Source: Bacteroidaceae bacterium (GTDB taxonomy: Bacteria; Bacteroidota; Bacteroidia; Bacteroidales; Bacteroidaceae). Taken from it: a stretch of DNA of 43,012 nucleotides. Of the stretch, positions 33,488 through 42,663 are shown piece by piece. Every line of letters begins with the position of its first letter. Position 1 is the stretch's first letter. The notes under the pieces are model-generated. The model made no database searches and had not been told where the DNA came from. It saw only the letters and a program-made list of their open reading frames with translations. The translations under genes and the position numbers were made by a program. The stretch covers positions 1-43,012 of the forward strand of contig JAFXGX010000005.1 of the NCBI GenBank assembly GCA_017536695.1, read 5' to 3'.

Positions 33488-33650
33488 ATGCAGCGAACAA
33501 GCGAATTTTCAATTAAGCGAGTAAAAACCAAATATGTTTGGGTCTTTGCTACGAGCGAACAAAAAATCAACGAAGTTAACTCCTCGTGAATAATTTTTGT
33601 GGGTCAATATCTATTTATTGCTAAAATAAAAAATCAAACAGCTTCTTGTA
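33488..33650. other. AT-rich spacer before dusB
   Basis: No gene, RNA or convincing promoter seen. Direct echoes such as AGCGAACAA (33493-33501 and 33553-33561) are present. Confidence 0.4.
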
Positions 33651-34646
33651 ATGAAGATAGCCGACATAGAATTTGGAAAATATCCCATCTTCCTCGCGCC
33701 CATGGAGGATGTTACCGACGAGGCGTTCCGCTTGCTGTGCAAGCGGTTCGGCGCCGACATGGTATATACCGAGTTCGTTTCGAGTGATGCGCTCATACGC
33801 GACGTGAACAGCACGCTGCGCAAACTGAACATATATGACCAGGAGCGTCCTGTCGCCATTCAGATTTATGGCAATGAGGTGGAACCAATGGTAGAGGCTG
33901 CAAAGAGGGTAGAGGCTGTGCACCCTGATATCCTTGACATAAATTTCGGATGCCCAGTAAAAAAGGTTGCCCGTAAGGGATGCGGTGCAGGAATGCTGCA
34001 GAATATTCCCAAACTGCTTGAGATTACAAAGGCGGTGGTCGATGCGGTAAAGGTTCCCGTTACGGTAAAGACCCGTCTGGGTTGGGATGAGAACAGCAAG
34101 TGCATTGTTGACCTTGCCGAGAGGTTGCAGGACTGCGGTATTGCCGCGTTGACCGTTCATGGGCGCACACGTGCGCAGATGTACACTGGCGATGCCGACT
34201 GGACTCTGATAGGCAAGATAAAGGAGAACCCGCGTATGCGCATACCTGTTATCGGCAATGGCGATGTGAAGAGTCCTGAGCGTGCCAAGGAATGCTTTGA
34301 CAGGTATGGTGTCGATGCTGTGATGATAGGGCGTGCCAGCTTCGGTCAGCCATGGATTTTCCGCGATATTAAGCATTATCTTGAGCATGGCGAGCCTGCT
34401 GTGCCGTTCACTTTCGCACAGAGTATGGATATATTGCGTGAGCAGGTGCGCGATAGCGTCGAATGGCTCGGCGAACGTCCGGGAATACTGCATGTGCGTC
34501 GTCATCTGGCTGCCACGCCGCTATTGAAGGGACTGTCCGATTTCCGTCCTTTGCGCATCGAGATGTTGCGTGCCGAGAAGGTTGATGAGCTCATGGCAAT
34601 ACTTGACAGGATAGTGGAGATATACGGGGAACAAACGGAAATGTGA
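33651..34646 (+). CDS. dusB: tRNA-dihydrouridine synthase (DusB-like)
   Basis: A 331-residue FMN enzyme reducing uridine in the tRNA D-loop. The FMN-binding start IFLAPMEDVTDEAFRLLCKR (13-32), DINFGCPVKKVARKGCGAGM with catalytic C111, and GNGDVKSPERAKE with AVMIGRASFGQPWIF are all present. The protein belongs to the DusB-type group by length and motifs. It converges on pgeF with 74 bp between the two stops. Confidence 0.93.
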   Translation: MKIADIEFGKYPIFLAPMEDVTDEAFRLLCKRFGADMVYTEFVSSDALIRDVNSTLRKLNIYDQERPVAIQIYGNEVEPMVEAAKRVEAVHPDILDINFGCPVKKVARKGCGAGMLQNIPKLLEITKAVVDAVKVPVTVKTRLGWDENSKCIVDLAERLQDCGIAALTVHGRTRAQMYTGDADWTLIGKIKENPRMRIPVIGNGDVKSPERAKECFDRYGVDAVMIGRASFGQPWIFRDIKHYLEHGEPAVPFTFAQSMDILREQVRDSVEWLGERPGILHVRRHLAATPLLKGLSDFRPLRIEMLRAEKVDELMAILDRIVEIYGEQTEM

Positions 34647-34692
34647 AAGGTGAAATGTTGAAGGTTGAAGGTTGAAACTTCAAACTTCCCCC
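34642..34692. repeat. Degenerate TTGAAGG repeats between dusB and pgeF
   Basis: TGTGAAAGG, TGAAATG, TTGAAGG, TTGAAGG and TTGAAAC follow each other. The last unit plus TTCAAACTTCCCCC forms a weak inverted repeat that could terminate one of the convergent genes. Confidence 0.4.
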
Positions 34693-34720
34693 TATTTGAT
34701 TTTATCGGACCTGTTTCCAA

Positions 34721-35518
34721 TCACCTGTCGCTTTCAGTTTCAATTATTATTCCGTTGAATATTCTGCCTGATTCTGTTCCGAGTCTTCGTGCCGAGAAGA
34801 ACTCTTCGTGCTTGGTGTATGTGCAGATGCCGCTTACCTCGATATTCTCTTCACTGACCCCACACTCAACAAGTTGCATTCGGTTGGCCTCCCACAGGTC
34901 AATATGCCATTTTGTACCGCCGTCTGCAGCAGGATAACGTTTGGCTATGCGTTGCATACAGAAGCCCTGCTCCTCAAAAGCCCAGTATACCTCATCGCCT
35001 ACCTCGAAGGCCTCCAATGAGATTCCGGGAGCAATGACCGCATTGATATCCTCAGGCTTGCATCCGTATTGTTCTGTCATTGTCATAATGCAGTACCTTG
35101 CTATCCTTGACACTGTACCGCGCCATCCGGCGTGGATAGCGGCAATCACTTCGCGACAGCTATCGTACAGCAGCAATGGTATGCAGTCGGCAGTCGATAC
35201 TCCGATGCATATGTGTGGCAGTGCTGTTACGACAGCATCTATGCCGTAAAGTCTCCTCTGCTGTTCTTCGGGTGTCATCTGCATGAAACTGTCATCGATG
35301 CATAGAACCTCGTTCCCGTGTGTCTGGTGTGGAAGAATAAGATTGGTGTCATTTGTGCCGAGCAGGGTGCACAGCTCATGACGGCATTCCGATACATGCT
35401 CGGGCTTGTCACCGCAGTAGTGCGTGATGTTGAACCCGCCATAATTGCCGGAGCCTTCCCCACGCATGGTAGAGAAGGCTCTTGCTCTTGTTCCGATATT
35501 GTACTCGAGAAGTTTCAT
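34721..35518 (-). CDS. pgeF: Peptidoglycan editing factor PgeF / multicopper-polyphenol-oxidase (laccase-domain) family
   Basis: A 265-residue YfiH/PgeF family protein. The zinc ligands are H67 in PHQTHGNEV, C112 in TADCIPLLLYD and H129 in IHAGWRGT. E. coli PgeF removes wrongly incorporated residues from UDP-MurNAc peptides; other members phosphorolyse or deaminate purine nucleosides. Its ATG overlaps the end of the TonB-domain gene by 4 nt, so the two are translationally coupled. Confidence 0.92.
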   Translation of the reverse strand: MKLLEYNIGTRARAFSTMRGEGSGNYGGFNITHYCGDKPEHVSECRHELCTLLGTNDTNLILPHQTHGNEVLCIDDSFMQMTPEEQQRRLYGIDAVVTALPHICIGVSTADCIPLLLYDSCREVIAAIHAGWRGTVSRIARYCIMTMTEQYGCKPEDINAVIAPGISLEAFEVGDEVYWAFEEQGFCMQRIAKRYPAADGGTKWHIDLWEANRMQLVECGVSEENIEVSGICTYTKHEEFFSARRLGTESGRIFNGIIIETESDR

Positions 35519-36096
35519 CTTCCCGGTCTGAAATTCACTGGAAAGTGAGTGGTTACTTCCTTGGCTTTCCTAGTGCTGTCGGCAGGTGTCCACTTTGGCA
35601 TCTGGCTGACAACACGCAAGGCTTCGGCATCCATGTGCGGGTTGCCGCTGCTCTTGTGTATGCTGGCGTCGGCAGGCGTGCCGTCGGGCATTATCGTTAC
35701 CTTGACAATGGCTTTCCCAACAAGGCGCTCGCTCTTGCATTCGGCAGGGTAGCGGGTGTTCTTCTTTATATAGTCCCTTATGGCCAGATAACCGCCTGGG
35801 TATGTCGGCACCATGCTTGACGGCTTGGCTTCTCCGCCTGCTGCAATGCTGTCGCCATTTTCTATCTCCTGACCGGATATGGTTCCCCTCTTCTTGCGTG
35901 AAGCCGGTCTGTTTTTTACAGGTATTGTCTTGTCCTCTTCTTTCTCAATCTTGAGCTGAAGTGGTACGGAGTTCTCTTTAAGCTTCTTGATGTCCAGACG
36001 CCTGACTTTTTTGATGGTGTCCTGCTGTACAGCAATCCCTTCGGCTTTTGCGGTCGGGAATGATGCAAGGAAGGCTATTATTGATAGTAGTATCAT
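35515..36096 (-). CDS. TonB C-terminal-domain protein
   Basis: A 193-residue protein. Residues 1-18 (MILLSIIAFLASFPTAKA) look like a short signal peptide. A basic linker (about 28-72, with KKVRRLDIKKLK and ASRKKRG) follows. Residues about 97-190 are a TonB C-terminal domain: VPTYPGG, then GKAIVKVTIMPDGTPADASI and ALRVVSQMPKWTPA with FPVNFRPG at the end. The hydrophobic stretch is shorter than a normal TonB anchor, so it may be secreted to the periplasm and not energy-coupled. The 4-nt overlap with pgeF is notable. Confidence 0.85.
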   Translation of the reverse strand: MILLSIIAFLASFPTAKAEGIAVQQDTIKKVRRLDIKKLKENSVPLQLKIEKEEDKTIPVKNRPASRKKRGTISGQEIENGDSIAAGGEAKPSSMVPTYPGGYLAIRDYIKKNTRYPAECKSERLVGKAIVKVTIMPDGTPADASIHKSSGNPHMDAEALRVVSQMPKWTPADSTRKAKEVTTHFPVNFRPGR

Positions 36097-36124
36097 CGTT
36101 TCTTGTTTTTGGCCGGGTACAGGA

Positions 36125-36152
36125 ATGGGGATGACTCGAAAGTCACCCCCAT
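36125..36152 (-). terminator. Hairpin downstream of metY
   Basis: ATGGGGATGACT (36125-36136) and AGTCACCCCCAT (36141-36152) pair over 12 bp with one mismatch, around CGAA (TTCG on the minus strand). It lies 7 nt past the metY stop. No U-tract follows on the minus strand. Confidence 0.5.
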
Positions 36153-36159
36153 GTTTCTA

Positions 36160-37443
36160 TCAGATGGTCTCCAATGCCTGCTCGATGTCGGCGATTATAT
36201 CCTCGGCGTCTTCAATACCGACAGAAAGACGTATGAGGTCGGGGTCGATGCCTGCTGCCAGCAACTGCTCGCTACTCAACTGGCGGTGAGTGTGGCTCGC
36301 CGGGTTGAGTACGCATGAACGTGCGTCGGCAACGTGTGTCACAATGGCTATGAACTTGAGGCTGTCCATGAAACGGATAGCGTCCTCCTTGTCACCCTCC
36401 ACGGCAAATGCCATTACACCGCAACCACCGTTAGGCACATATTTCTTTGCCAGTTCATAGTACTTGCTGCTTGGCAGTCCGCAATAATTTACCCATTTTA
36501 CCTTGGGGTGTGCTTCAAGATACTCGGCAACCTTCTGTGCATTCTCGCAGTGACGCGGCATGCGCAGGTGCAGTGTCTCAAGACCCAGGTTCAGCAGGAA
36601 TGCATTCTCGGGTGCCATCATTGCACCCAGGTCGCGCATTACCTGGGAAACCATCTTGGTAATATATGCAGCCTTGCCGAAGTTCTTTGTATATATGAGT
36701 CCGTGATAGCTCTCGTCTGGCTCGGTAAGGCATGTGAACCTGTCATGCTGTGCCTCCCAGTCGAAATTGCCGCTGTCTACAACGCAACCGCCAACGGCAA
36801 CAGCATGGCCGTCCATGTATTTTGTGGTAGAGTGTGTCACGATGTCGGCACCCCACTCGATGGGGCGGCAGTTGACAGGTGTAGCGAATGTGTTGTCAAT
36901 GATGAGGGGCACTCCGTTGCGGTGTGCAATGTCGGCAAACTTCTCTATGTCGAGCACGTTCACGCTCGGGTTGGATATAGTCTCACCGAAGAGTGCCTTG
37001 GTGTTCGGGCGGAATGCCTTCTCAATCTCCTCGGCCGGTGCATCGGCATCCACGAATGTTACCTCGATGCCCATCTTCTTCAGTGTGACTGCAAAAAGGT
37101 TGTATGTGCCGCCATAGATTGTTGTTGCCGAGACAAAGTGGTCACCCGCCTGACATATGTTCAAAATGGCATAGAAGTTCGCCGCCTGACCCGATGAGGT
37201 CATCACGGCGCCTACGCCACCTTCGAGTGCATTGATTTTCGCACCTACTGCATCAACGGTAGGGTTCTGCAGACGGCTGTAGAAATAGCCGCTGTCCTCA
37301 AGGTCGAACAGACGTGCCATCTGCTCGCTTGTCTCATATTTGAATGTAGTACTCTGGTATATCGGCAATACCCGCGATTCGCCCTTCTTCGGCTGCCATC
37401 CACCCTGTACGCAGAGTGTGCCTGTGTTCATTTTCTTTGTCAT
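36160..37443 (-). CDS. metY: O-acetylhomoserine aminocarboxypropyltransferase (sulfhydrylase)
   Basis: A 427-residue PLP enzyme of the Cys/Met metabolism family, making homocysteine from O-acetylhomoserine and sulfide. The PLP lysine is K208 in THSTTKYMDGH. GWQPKKGESRVLPIYQSTTF, YSRLQNPTVDAVGAKINALEG and IIDNTFATP are typical. Length above 420 fits MetY and not cystathionine gamma-synthase (about 390). The leader between the -7 element and the ATG is about 40 nt, too short for a SAM riboswitch. Confidence 0.93.
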   Translation of the reverse strand: MTKKMNTGTLCVQGGWQPKKGESRVLPIYQSTTFKYETSEQMARLFDLEDSGYFYSRLQNPTVDAVGAKINALEGGVGAVMTSSGQAANFYAILNICQAGDHFVSATTIYGGTYNLFAVTLKKMGIEVTFVDADAPAEEIEKAFRPNTKALFGETISNPSVNVLDIEKFADIAHRNGVPLIIDNTFATPVNCRPIEWGADIVTHSTTKYMDGHAVAVGGCVVDSGNFDWEAQHDRFTCLTEPDESYHGLIYTKNFGKAAYITKMVSQVMRDLGAMMAPENAFLLNLGLETLHLRMPRHCENAQKVAEYLEAHPKVKWVNYCGLPSSKYYELAKKYVPNGGCGVMAFAVEGDKEDAIRFMDSLKFIAIVTHVADARSCVLNPASHTHRQLSSEQLLAAGIDPDLIRLSVGIEDAEDIIADIEQALETI

Positions 37444-37482
37444 AAATTAATGTTATTAGTTTCTTCTGTTGAATTAGTGTTG

Positions 37483-37490
37483 CGAAGATA
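37483..37490 (-). promoter_or_regulatory. Promoter -7 element for metY
   Basis: Minus-strand TATCTTCG lies 40 nt before the metY ATG, with a T-rich tract just upstream. Confidence 0.5.
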
Positions 37491-37580
37491 CAAAAAAGTA
37501 TGTGAATTTGACACTCAAATGGGTAGGAAAATGTCAAAGGTTCTTTCGTCAAACGTGGTCAAGGACGGGGCTTTCTCAGG

Positions 37581-37617
37581 TAATAATAAAAATGGGGCTT
37601 TTGAGTCAGCCCCATTT
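37581..37617 (-). terminator. Rho-independent terminator of the nuo operon
   Basis: On the minus strand AATGGGGCT (37616-37608) pairs perfectly with AGCCCCATT (37599-37591), followed by TTTATTATTA. It lies about 65 nt after the nuoN stop. Confidence 0.88.
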
Positions 37618-37682
37618 AGTCTGTCAACTATGACAAACCTTCATTTCTTTACGCGGGAATATAGAACAGTATCCCTTGTTCA

Positions 37683-39107
37683 TCAAAGTCCGAATGCTAT
37701 GCTGTCGATGCCTGAATAGATGAAACTGCATATACCGAGCAAAAGTATTCCTACAGTGCAGATGGCAAGGCTTATGCGTGTGTAGGGGTCGAGTCTGATG
37801 CTGCTTATAGGTGTCTCTGCGCTCTTCATGTACATTGCCTTTACAATGAGCAGGTAGTAGTAGAGCGATATGACGGTGTTCACGAGTGCTATGAATACTA
37901 CAAGCCATGCACCGGCACTGAAGGCATTCATGAATACGAAGAACTTGCTGAAGAAACCTGCGAATGGCGGTATGCCGGCAAGCGAGAAGAGTGCCAGCGT
38001 CATTATGAACGCCAACTTCGGGTTACTCTGGTACAGGCCGTTGAAGTTGCTCCTCTTGACTGCAGTGCCAATGTGCCACTCGATAGTCTCGATGATTGCA
38101 AATACAGCCATATTGGCAGCCATGTAGACAATGAGATAGTATACGAGCGAGGTCATTCCCGTCGCCTTTCCTCCTATGACTGCAAGCATTATGTATCCTG
38201 CCTGCGAGATGCTGCTGAACGCCATGAATCGCTTCAGGTCGTGCTGGTTTATTGCCATGAGGTTGGCAACAGTGATGCTTGCTACTACAGTGAGGCATAT
38301 AATCAGATGCCACTGCTCAATCATAGGGGCAAACACCTTTACAAGCACAATGAAGAGGGTAAACACCGCAGCACCCTTTGACACGACAGAGAGATAGGCT
38401 GTGACGCTTGTAGGCGCGCCCTGGTAGCTGTCGGCTGTCCAGAAGTGGAACGGTACGAGCGATATCTTGAATCCCATGCCCGCGAAGAACATCACGAGCG
38501 CGAATATCTGTATGGGCATGCCCGTCATCTTCTCGGTCATATCCTCAAAGTAGAGAGTACCGGTGGTACCGTAGAGGAACGAGATTCCGTAGAGCATTAT
38601 GGCAGATGCGAACATCGATGAGAGGATATACTTCACTCCCGCCTCGGCCGAGTTATGGCGGTACTTGTCGAATGCCACAAGGCAGGCAAGCGGCAGTGAG
38701 GCAAGCTCTATGCCGATGAAGAGCAGCAGGAAATGTCGTGCACTTATCATGAAGTACATTCCCACGAGTGTGCTCAGCAGCAGGATGTAGAACTCTCCCT
38801 GCTTGAAGTGTGTGTCCTCGTTCTTTAGCCAGCGGTGGGCCTGCATGATGACAAGGAAGCCGCCGAAGGCAAGCACACTCTTTACCAGTACTATTATCGC
38901 GTTGCTCTCGTACATGCCTCCGAAGAGGGTAAACGATGAGCGGTCGCTCAGTGTCAGCATCACAAGTACAAAGGTTAGGATGCATGTCAGCGGGTGGAAT
39001 AGTCTCCTGTATTTGCCCTCGGCAATAAGGTCATACATGAATATCACAAGGTATATGCCCAGCAGGCATACCTCGGGTCGCATCTCAAAAAACAGTGAGT
39101 AGTTCAT
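37683..39107 (-). CDS. nuoN: NADH-quinone oxidoreductase subunit N
   Basis: A 474-residue antiporter-like membrane subunit of complex I with about 14 helices. The proton-translocating core shows FKISLVPFHFWTADSYQGAP and the later SLAGIPPFAGFFSKFFVF. It carries out proton pumping coupled to quinone reduction. It is the last gene of the operon here, 27 nt after nuoM and followed by the terminator. Confidence 0.95.
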   Translation of the reverse strand: MNYSLFFEMRPEVCLLGIYLVIFMYDLIAEGKYRRLFHPLTCILTFVLVMLTLSDRSSFTLFGGMYESNAIIVLVKSVLAFGGFLVIMQAHRWLKNEDTHFKQGEFYILLLSTLVGMYFMISARHFLLLFIGIELASLPLACLVAFDKYRHNSAEAGVKYILSSMFASAIMLYGISFLYGTTGTLYFEDMTEKMTGMPIQIFALVMFFAGMGFKISLVPFHFWTADSYQGAPTSVTAYLSVVSKGAAVFTLFIVLVKVFAPMIEQWHLIICLTVVASITVANLMAINQHDLKRFMAFSSISQAGYIMLAVIGGKATGMTSLVYYLIVYMAANMAVFAIIETIEWHIGTAVKRSNFNGLYQSNPKLAFIMTLALFSLAGIPPFAGFFSKFFVFMNAFSAGAWLVVFIALVNTVISLYYYLLIVKAMYMKSAETPISSIRLDPYTRISLAICTVGILLLGICSFIYSGIDSIAFGL

Positions 39108-39134
39108 ATATCGTTCTTGATAGTCTGTTATCGG

Positions 39135-40616
39135 TTAATGTATATTTGCGAGCACGTCGTTCACGCCGCCGCTGATGAGGTCGCTGACCCACATCGGCAG
39201 TACGCCCAGTGCAAGGATGCATGCAACGAGGCATATCACGGTAAAGCGCTCGTCCCAGGTGGCATCGCTCAGTTTCATGTGCTCCTCGTTCTCGGGCTCT
39301 CCATATAGTATCCTGCCCACGACACGCAGTATGTAAACCGCTGTTATGACAATGCTTGTGCATGCGATTATGGTAACGACACGGTGGAATGTGTCATCAA
39401 TGCTGAATGCACCCACAAAGACTGTCATCTCGGCGATGAAACCGCTGAATCCGGGCAGTCCCAGGTTGGCGAGTCCTGCAATGACATATCCTACTGCAAG
39501 GAACGGCATAATCTTCATGAGACCGCGCATCTGGCGTATGTCGCGTGTGTGGGTACGTCCGTATATCATACCTATGAGCGCAAAGAAGAGCGCTGTCATG
39601 AGTCCGTGCGACAGCATCTGAAGTATAGCTCCTGTGCAGGCGGTCCTGTTCATCATGAGTATGGCAAAGAGCACCAGGCCGCAGTGTGACACCGATGAGT
39701 AGGCGTTTATGTATTTGAGGTCGGTCTGGCTAACGGCACTCAAGGCGCCATAGACAACGCTTATGGTTGTCAGCACGATGAATATCCAAGAAAGTTCCTC
39801 GGCTGCCTGTGGCAACAGGTACATCGCAATACGGAAACAGCCGTAACCGCCGAGTTTCATCAGTACTCCCGCATGCAGCATAGATACCGATGTGGGGGCG
39901 CATGCATGTCCGTCGGGGCTCCATGTGTGGAAGGGGAAGAGTGCTCCAAGAACACCGAATCCGATGAAAGTCATCGGGAAGAAAATGTACTGCAATTCGG
40001 TAGGGATATTGTTCAGCGCGGCAATCTCGTGTATGTTCATCGTGGTTGCTCCGCTACCGAAATATATGCCCAGAATACCCATGAGCAGGAACGCAGAGCC
40101 TCCCATGAGCATGAGTGTCAGCTTCATGGCCGAGTACTCCTTGCGGCCGCTGCCCCATACGCCGATGAGCAGGTACATGGGGATGAGCGCTGTCTCGTAG
40201 AACATGAACATAGTGAACAGGTCGGTCGAGATGAAGAAACCGTATACTCCAAGTGAGAGCAGCATGTACCACAGGAAGAAATCCTTTGTCATGGGCTTTA
40301 TTCTCCATGAGGCGAAGGTGCCTGTGAATACAATAATTGATGATAGCAGCAGCATTGCTACAGATATGCCGTCAACGCCTATCGAGAAGCATATGTTGAG
40401 CGGCTCGAACCATGTGACCGAGGCGGTGTAGAGCATTGGGGCTGTGTCCCCGGCGCTCCTCTGCGATATGAAGTCTATGGTAAGGTATACCGACAGCGCA
40501 AGCAGTAGTGTCGACCCTGTGACCATCACCGCGCGTGTCTGGCGCAGGTTGCGGCTGCCCCAGAGTGCAAGCAATGTGAGCAGCGGTATTATTACAAACA
40601 GGACAAGTATATTCAT
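39135..40616 (-). CDS. nuoM: NADH-quinone oxidoreductase subunit M
   Basis: A 493-residue antiporter-like complex I subunit. The region FSIGVDGISVAMLLLSS, the segment ETALIPMYLLIGVWGSGRKEY with the conserved glutamate, and FPFHTWSPDGHACAPTS are typical of NuoM. GLANLGLPGFSGFIAE matches the discontinuous-helix area. It starts 33 nt after nuoL. Confidence 0.95.
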   Translation of the reverse strand: MNILVLFVIIPLLTLLALWGSRNLRQTRAVMVTGSTLLLALSVYLTIDFISQRSAGDTAPMLYTASVTWFEPLNICFSIGVDGISVAMLLLSSIIVFTGTFASWRIKPMTKDFFLWYMLLSLGVYGFFISTDLFTMFMFYETALIPMYLLIGVWGSGRKEYSAMKLTLMLMGGSAFLLMGILGIYFGSGATTMNIHEIAALNNIPTELQYIFFPMTFIGFGVLGALFPFHTWSPDGHACAPTSVSMLHAGVLMKLGGYGCFRIAMYLLPQAAEELSWIFIVLTTISVVYGALSAVSQTDLKYINAYSSVSHCGLVLFAILMMNRTACTGAILQMLSHGLMTALFFALIGMIYGRTHTRDIRQMRGLMKIMPFLAVGYVIAGLANLGLPGFSGFIAEMTVFVGAFSIDDTFHRVVTIIACTSIVITAVYILRVVGRILYGEPENEEHMKLSDATWDERFTVICLVACILALGVLPMWVSDLISGGVNDVLANIH

Positions 40617-40649
40617 ATTGTTTTCTCCTTTCTTCTTTCTTGTTCTTGT

Positions 40650-42590
40650 TTAAAGAATAGATACAGTGCCCGTAAGGAACAGTATGACCGTCAGCAACAG
40701 CACTCCTATAAGGAAACAGATGCTGTATGTCTGCAGGTTACCGCTCTGGGTAGGACGTATGGCTGTGCCGGCCTTCTGTGTCGCCTTTGCCAACAGGTCG
40801 AGCGAGCCATCGACAACATGGCGGTCGAACCATGCAATAGGCTGACTTATTCCCTTGAAAATTATCTTCTTGGTAATGAAGAGCCACACCTCGTCAAGGT
40901 AGAACCTGTGGTATGCGGCCTTTATCGGTGCATGCAACATCCAGTTGATTTTCCTTGTGAGGCGGCTTGTGCCGTTCTTGTACATTACCGTTGCAAGCGC
41001 TATTCCTGCAATGGCAAGCAGTACGCTGGTGGCGGCAACCTCCTTGTTCATGTGTATCGTGTATGCCTCGCTGTTGCTGCTTATGAACTCGCCGAATGGG
41101 ATGAATCCAGCAGCGCAGGTTACGATTGCAAGTATGATAAGGGGGACGCTCATGCTTGCCGGTGCCTCATGTGGCTTGTGCGGCTTTTCGCTGCACTGCC
41201 CGTAGTTGTAGCGTGCAAGCTGCTCCTCGTAGTGGCTCTTTCCCCAGAAAATGAGATAGTATAGGCGGAACATGTAGAAGGCTGTCATTGCGGCTACGAA
41301 GCTCATGAACATACCCATGGGAGTCGAGAACTCATAGCATGCGACAAGAATCTCATCCTTGCTGAAGAATCCGCTGAATGGCGGTATGCCCGCGATGGCA
41401 AGGCATGCGATGAGGAACGTGATATGCGTTACAGGCATGTACTTGCGCAGGCCGCCCATCTCGCTCTTTTCGTTGCTGTGTACGGCATGTATTATGGCGC
41501 CTGCCCCCAGGAACAGCAGTCCCTTGAACATTGCGTGGGTGAACAGGTGGAACATTGATGCCATATATCCAAGGCCGCCATGGTGCGGATCCATGCCTGT
41601 GCATACTCCGAGCGATACCATCATGAATGCAATCTGTGATATCGTGGAGAAGGCGAGCACGCGCTTGATGTCGGTCTGCACGCAAGCCACTATTGCTGCA
41701 TAGAGTGCTGTAAAGGCTCCTACATATGCTATTATATGAAGCACCTCGGGTGCATACCCTATGAATAGCGGGAACATGCGGGCTACAAGGAACACTCCGG
41801 CTACAACCATGGTCGCTGCGTGTATGAGTGCCGAAACGGGGGTCGGGCCTTCCATTGCGTCAGGAAGCCATATGTGCAGCGGGAACATGGCGCTCTTGCC
41901 GGCACCGCCAATGAACATCAGCAGCAGGGCTATGGGGAGCACGGCATCAGCCGAGGTCATCATGGCATCCTGCGGCGTGAACGAGAATGTGCCTGTGTAG
42001 TATCCGTAAATGAGTATTCCTATCAGGAAGAAGAGATCGGCAAAACGTGTCACTATAAATGCTTTCTTTGATGCTGCTATAGCTGCGGGCTTTGTATAGT
42101 AGAAACCGATTAGCAGGTACGATGATACGCCCACGAGCTCCCAGAACAGGTACATCTGGAAAATATTGGTGGCAACGACAAGCCCGAGCATCGAGAATGT
42201 GAAGAGTGATAGGAACGCGTAGTAGCGCTGGAACCCTCTCTCGCCCTTCATGTAGCCGAGCGAATAGATGTGTACCATTAGGCTTACTGTGGATATGACA
42301 ATGAGCATCATCGCCGTGATAGGAGTGATGAGTATGCCCATGTCAATGCAGAGTGTCTCGCTGAATGGCAGCCACCTGAAACAGTATGGCATGACCTCGG
42401 CATATACGCCGTTTGCGTCACGTCCGCCGGCGAAGTAGGTTATTGCCGCGTAGTATGACAACACTGTAACTGCGGCCAGTGTGAGTGTGCCGATGAGGCC
42501 TGCAACCTTGTGCGGCATCTTCTTGCCTGCAAGCCCCAAAAGGGTGAAACTCAGCAGTGGCAGAACGAGTATCAGAATGGTGAATCCCAT
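40650..42590 (-). CDS. nuoL: NADH-quinone oxidoreductase subunit L
   Basis: A 646-residue antiporter-like subunit. FWELVGVSSYLLIGFYYTKP, FPLHIWLPDAMEGPTPVSAL and GIPPFSGFFSKDEIL are diagnostic. The C-terminal third has the long lateral helix and terminal membrane helix of NuoL (about 560-646). It is the largest antiporter subunit at the distal end of the membrane arm. It starts 73 nt after nuoK, an AT-rich gap (42591-42663) without another gene. Confidence 0.96.
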   Translation of the reverse strand: MGFTILILVLPLLSFTLLGLAGKKMPHKVAGLIGTLTLAAVTVLSYYAAITYFAGGRDANGVYAEVMPYCFRWLPFSETLCIDMGILITPITAMMLIVISTVSLMVHIYSLGYMKGERGFQRYYAFLSLFTFSMLGLVVATNIFQMYLFWELVGVSSYLLIGFYYTKPAAIAASKKAFIVTRFADLFFLIGILIYGYYTGTFSFTPQDAMMTSADAVLPIALLLMFIGGAGKSAMFPLHIWLPDAMEGPTPVSALIHAATMVVAGVFLVARMFPLFIGYAPEVLHIIAYVGAFTALYAAIVACVQTDIKRVLAFSTISQIAFMMVSLGVCTGMDPHHGGLGYMASMFHLFTHAMFKGLLFLGAGAIIHAVHSNEKSEMGGLRKYMPVTHITFLIACLAIAGIPPFSGFFSKDEILVACYEFSTPMGMFMSFVAAMTAFYMFRLYYLIFWGKSHYEEQLARYNYGQCSEKPHKPHEAPASMSVPLIILAIVTCAAGFIPFGEFISSNSEAYTIHMNKEVAATSVLLAIAGIALATVMYKNGTSRLTRKINWMLHAPIKAAYHRFYLDEVWLFITKKIIFKGISQPIAWFDRHVVDGSLDLLAKATQKAGTAIRPTQSGNLQTYSICFLIGVLLLTVILFLTGTVSIL

Positions 42591-42663
42591 ATATGAAGTT
42601 TTAAAATATTCTATAATCTAAAGCCTTGTGAAATGATGTTTTGCTTGTTCAGGACACTCCCTT

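Noticed and set aside
33342-33650. CRISPR-like or small RNA locus in the spacer
   Set aside because: Only one pair of inverted arms and a simple hairpin; no regularly spaced direct repeats.
33621-34505. 294-codon open frame on the minus strand
   Set aside because: Lies wholly antisense to dusB, which has all its family motifs; composition mirrors the dusB codons and the product resembles nothing known.
36334-37197. 287-codon open frame on the plus strand
   Set aside because: Antisense shadow of metY; cysteine- and histidine-rich translation typical of reversed coding sequence.
37444-37490. SAM riboswitch in the metY leader
   Set aside because: Leader from the -7 element to the ATG is only about 40 nt and shows no riboswitch stem pattern.
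37450-37719. 89-codon plus-strand frame between metY and nuoN
   Set aside because: It spans the metY promoter, the nuo terminator and part of nuoN; no gene-like composition.
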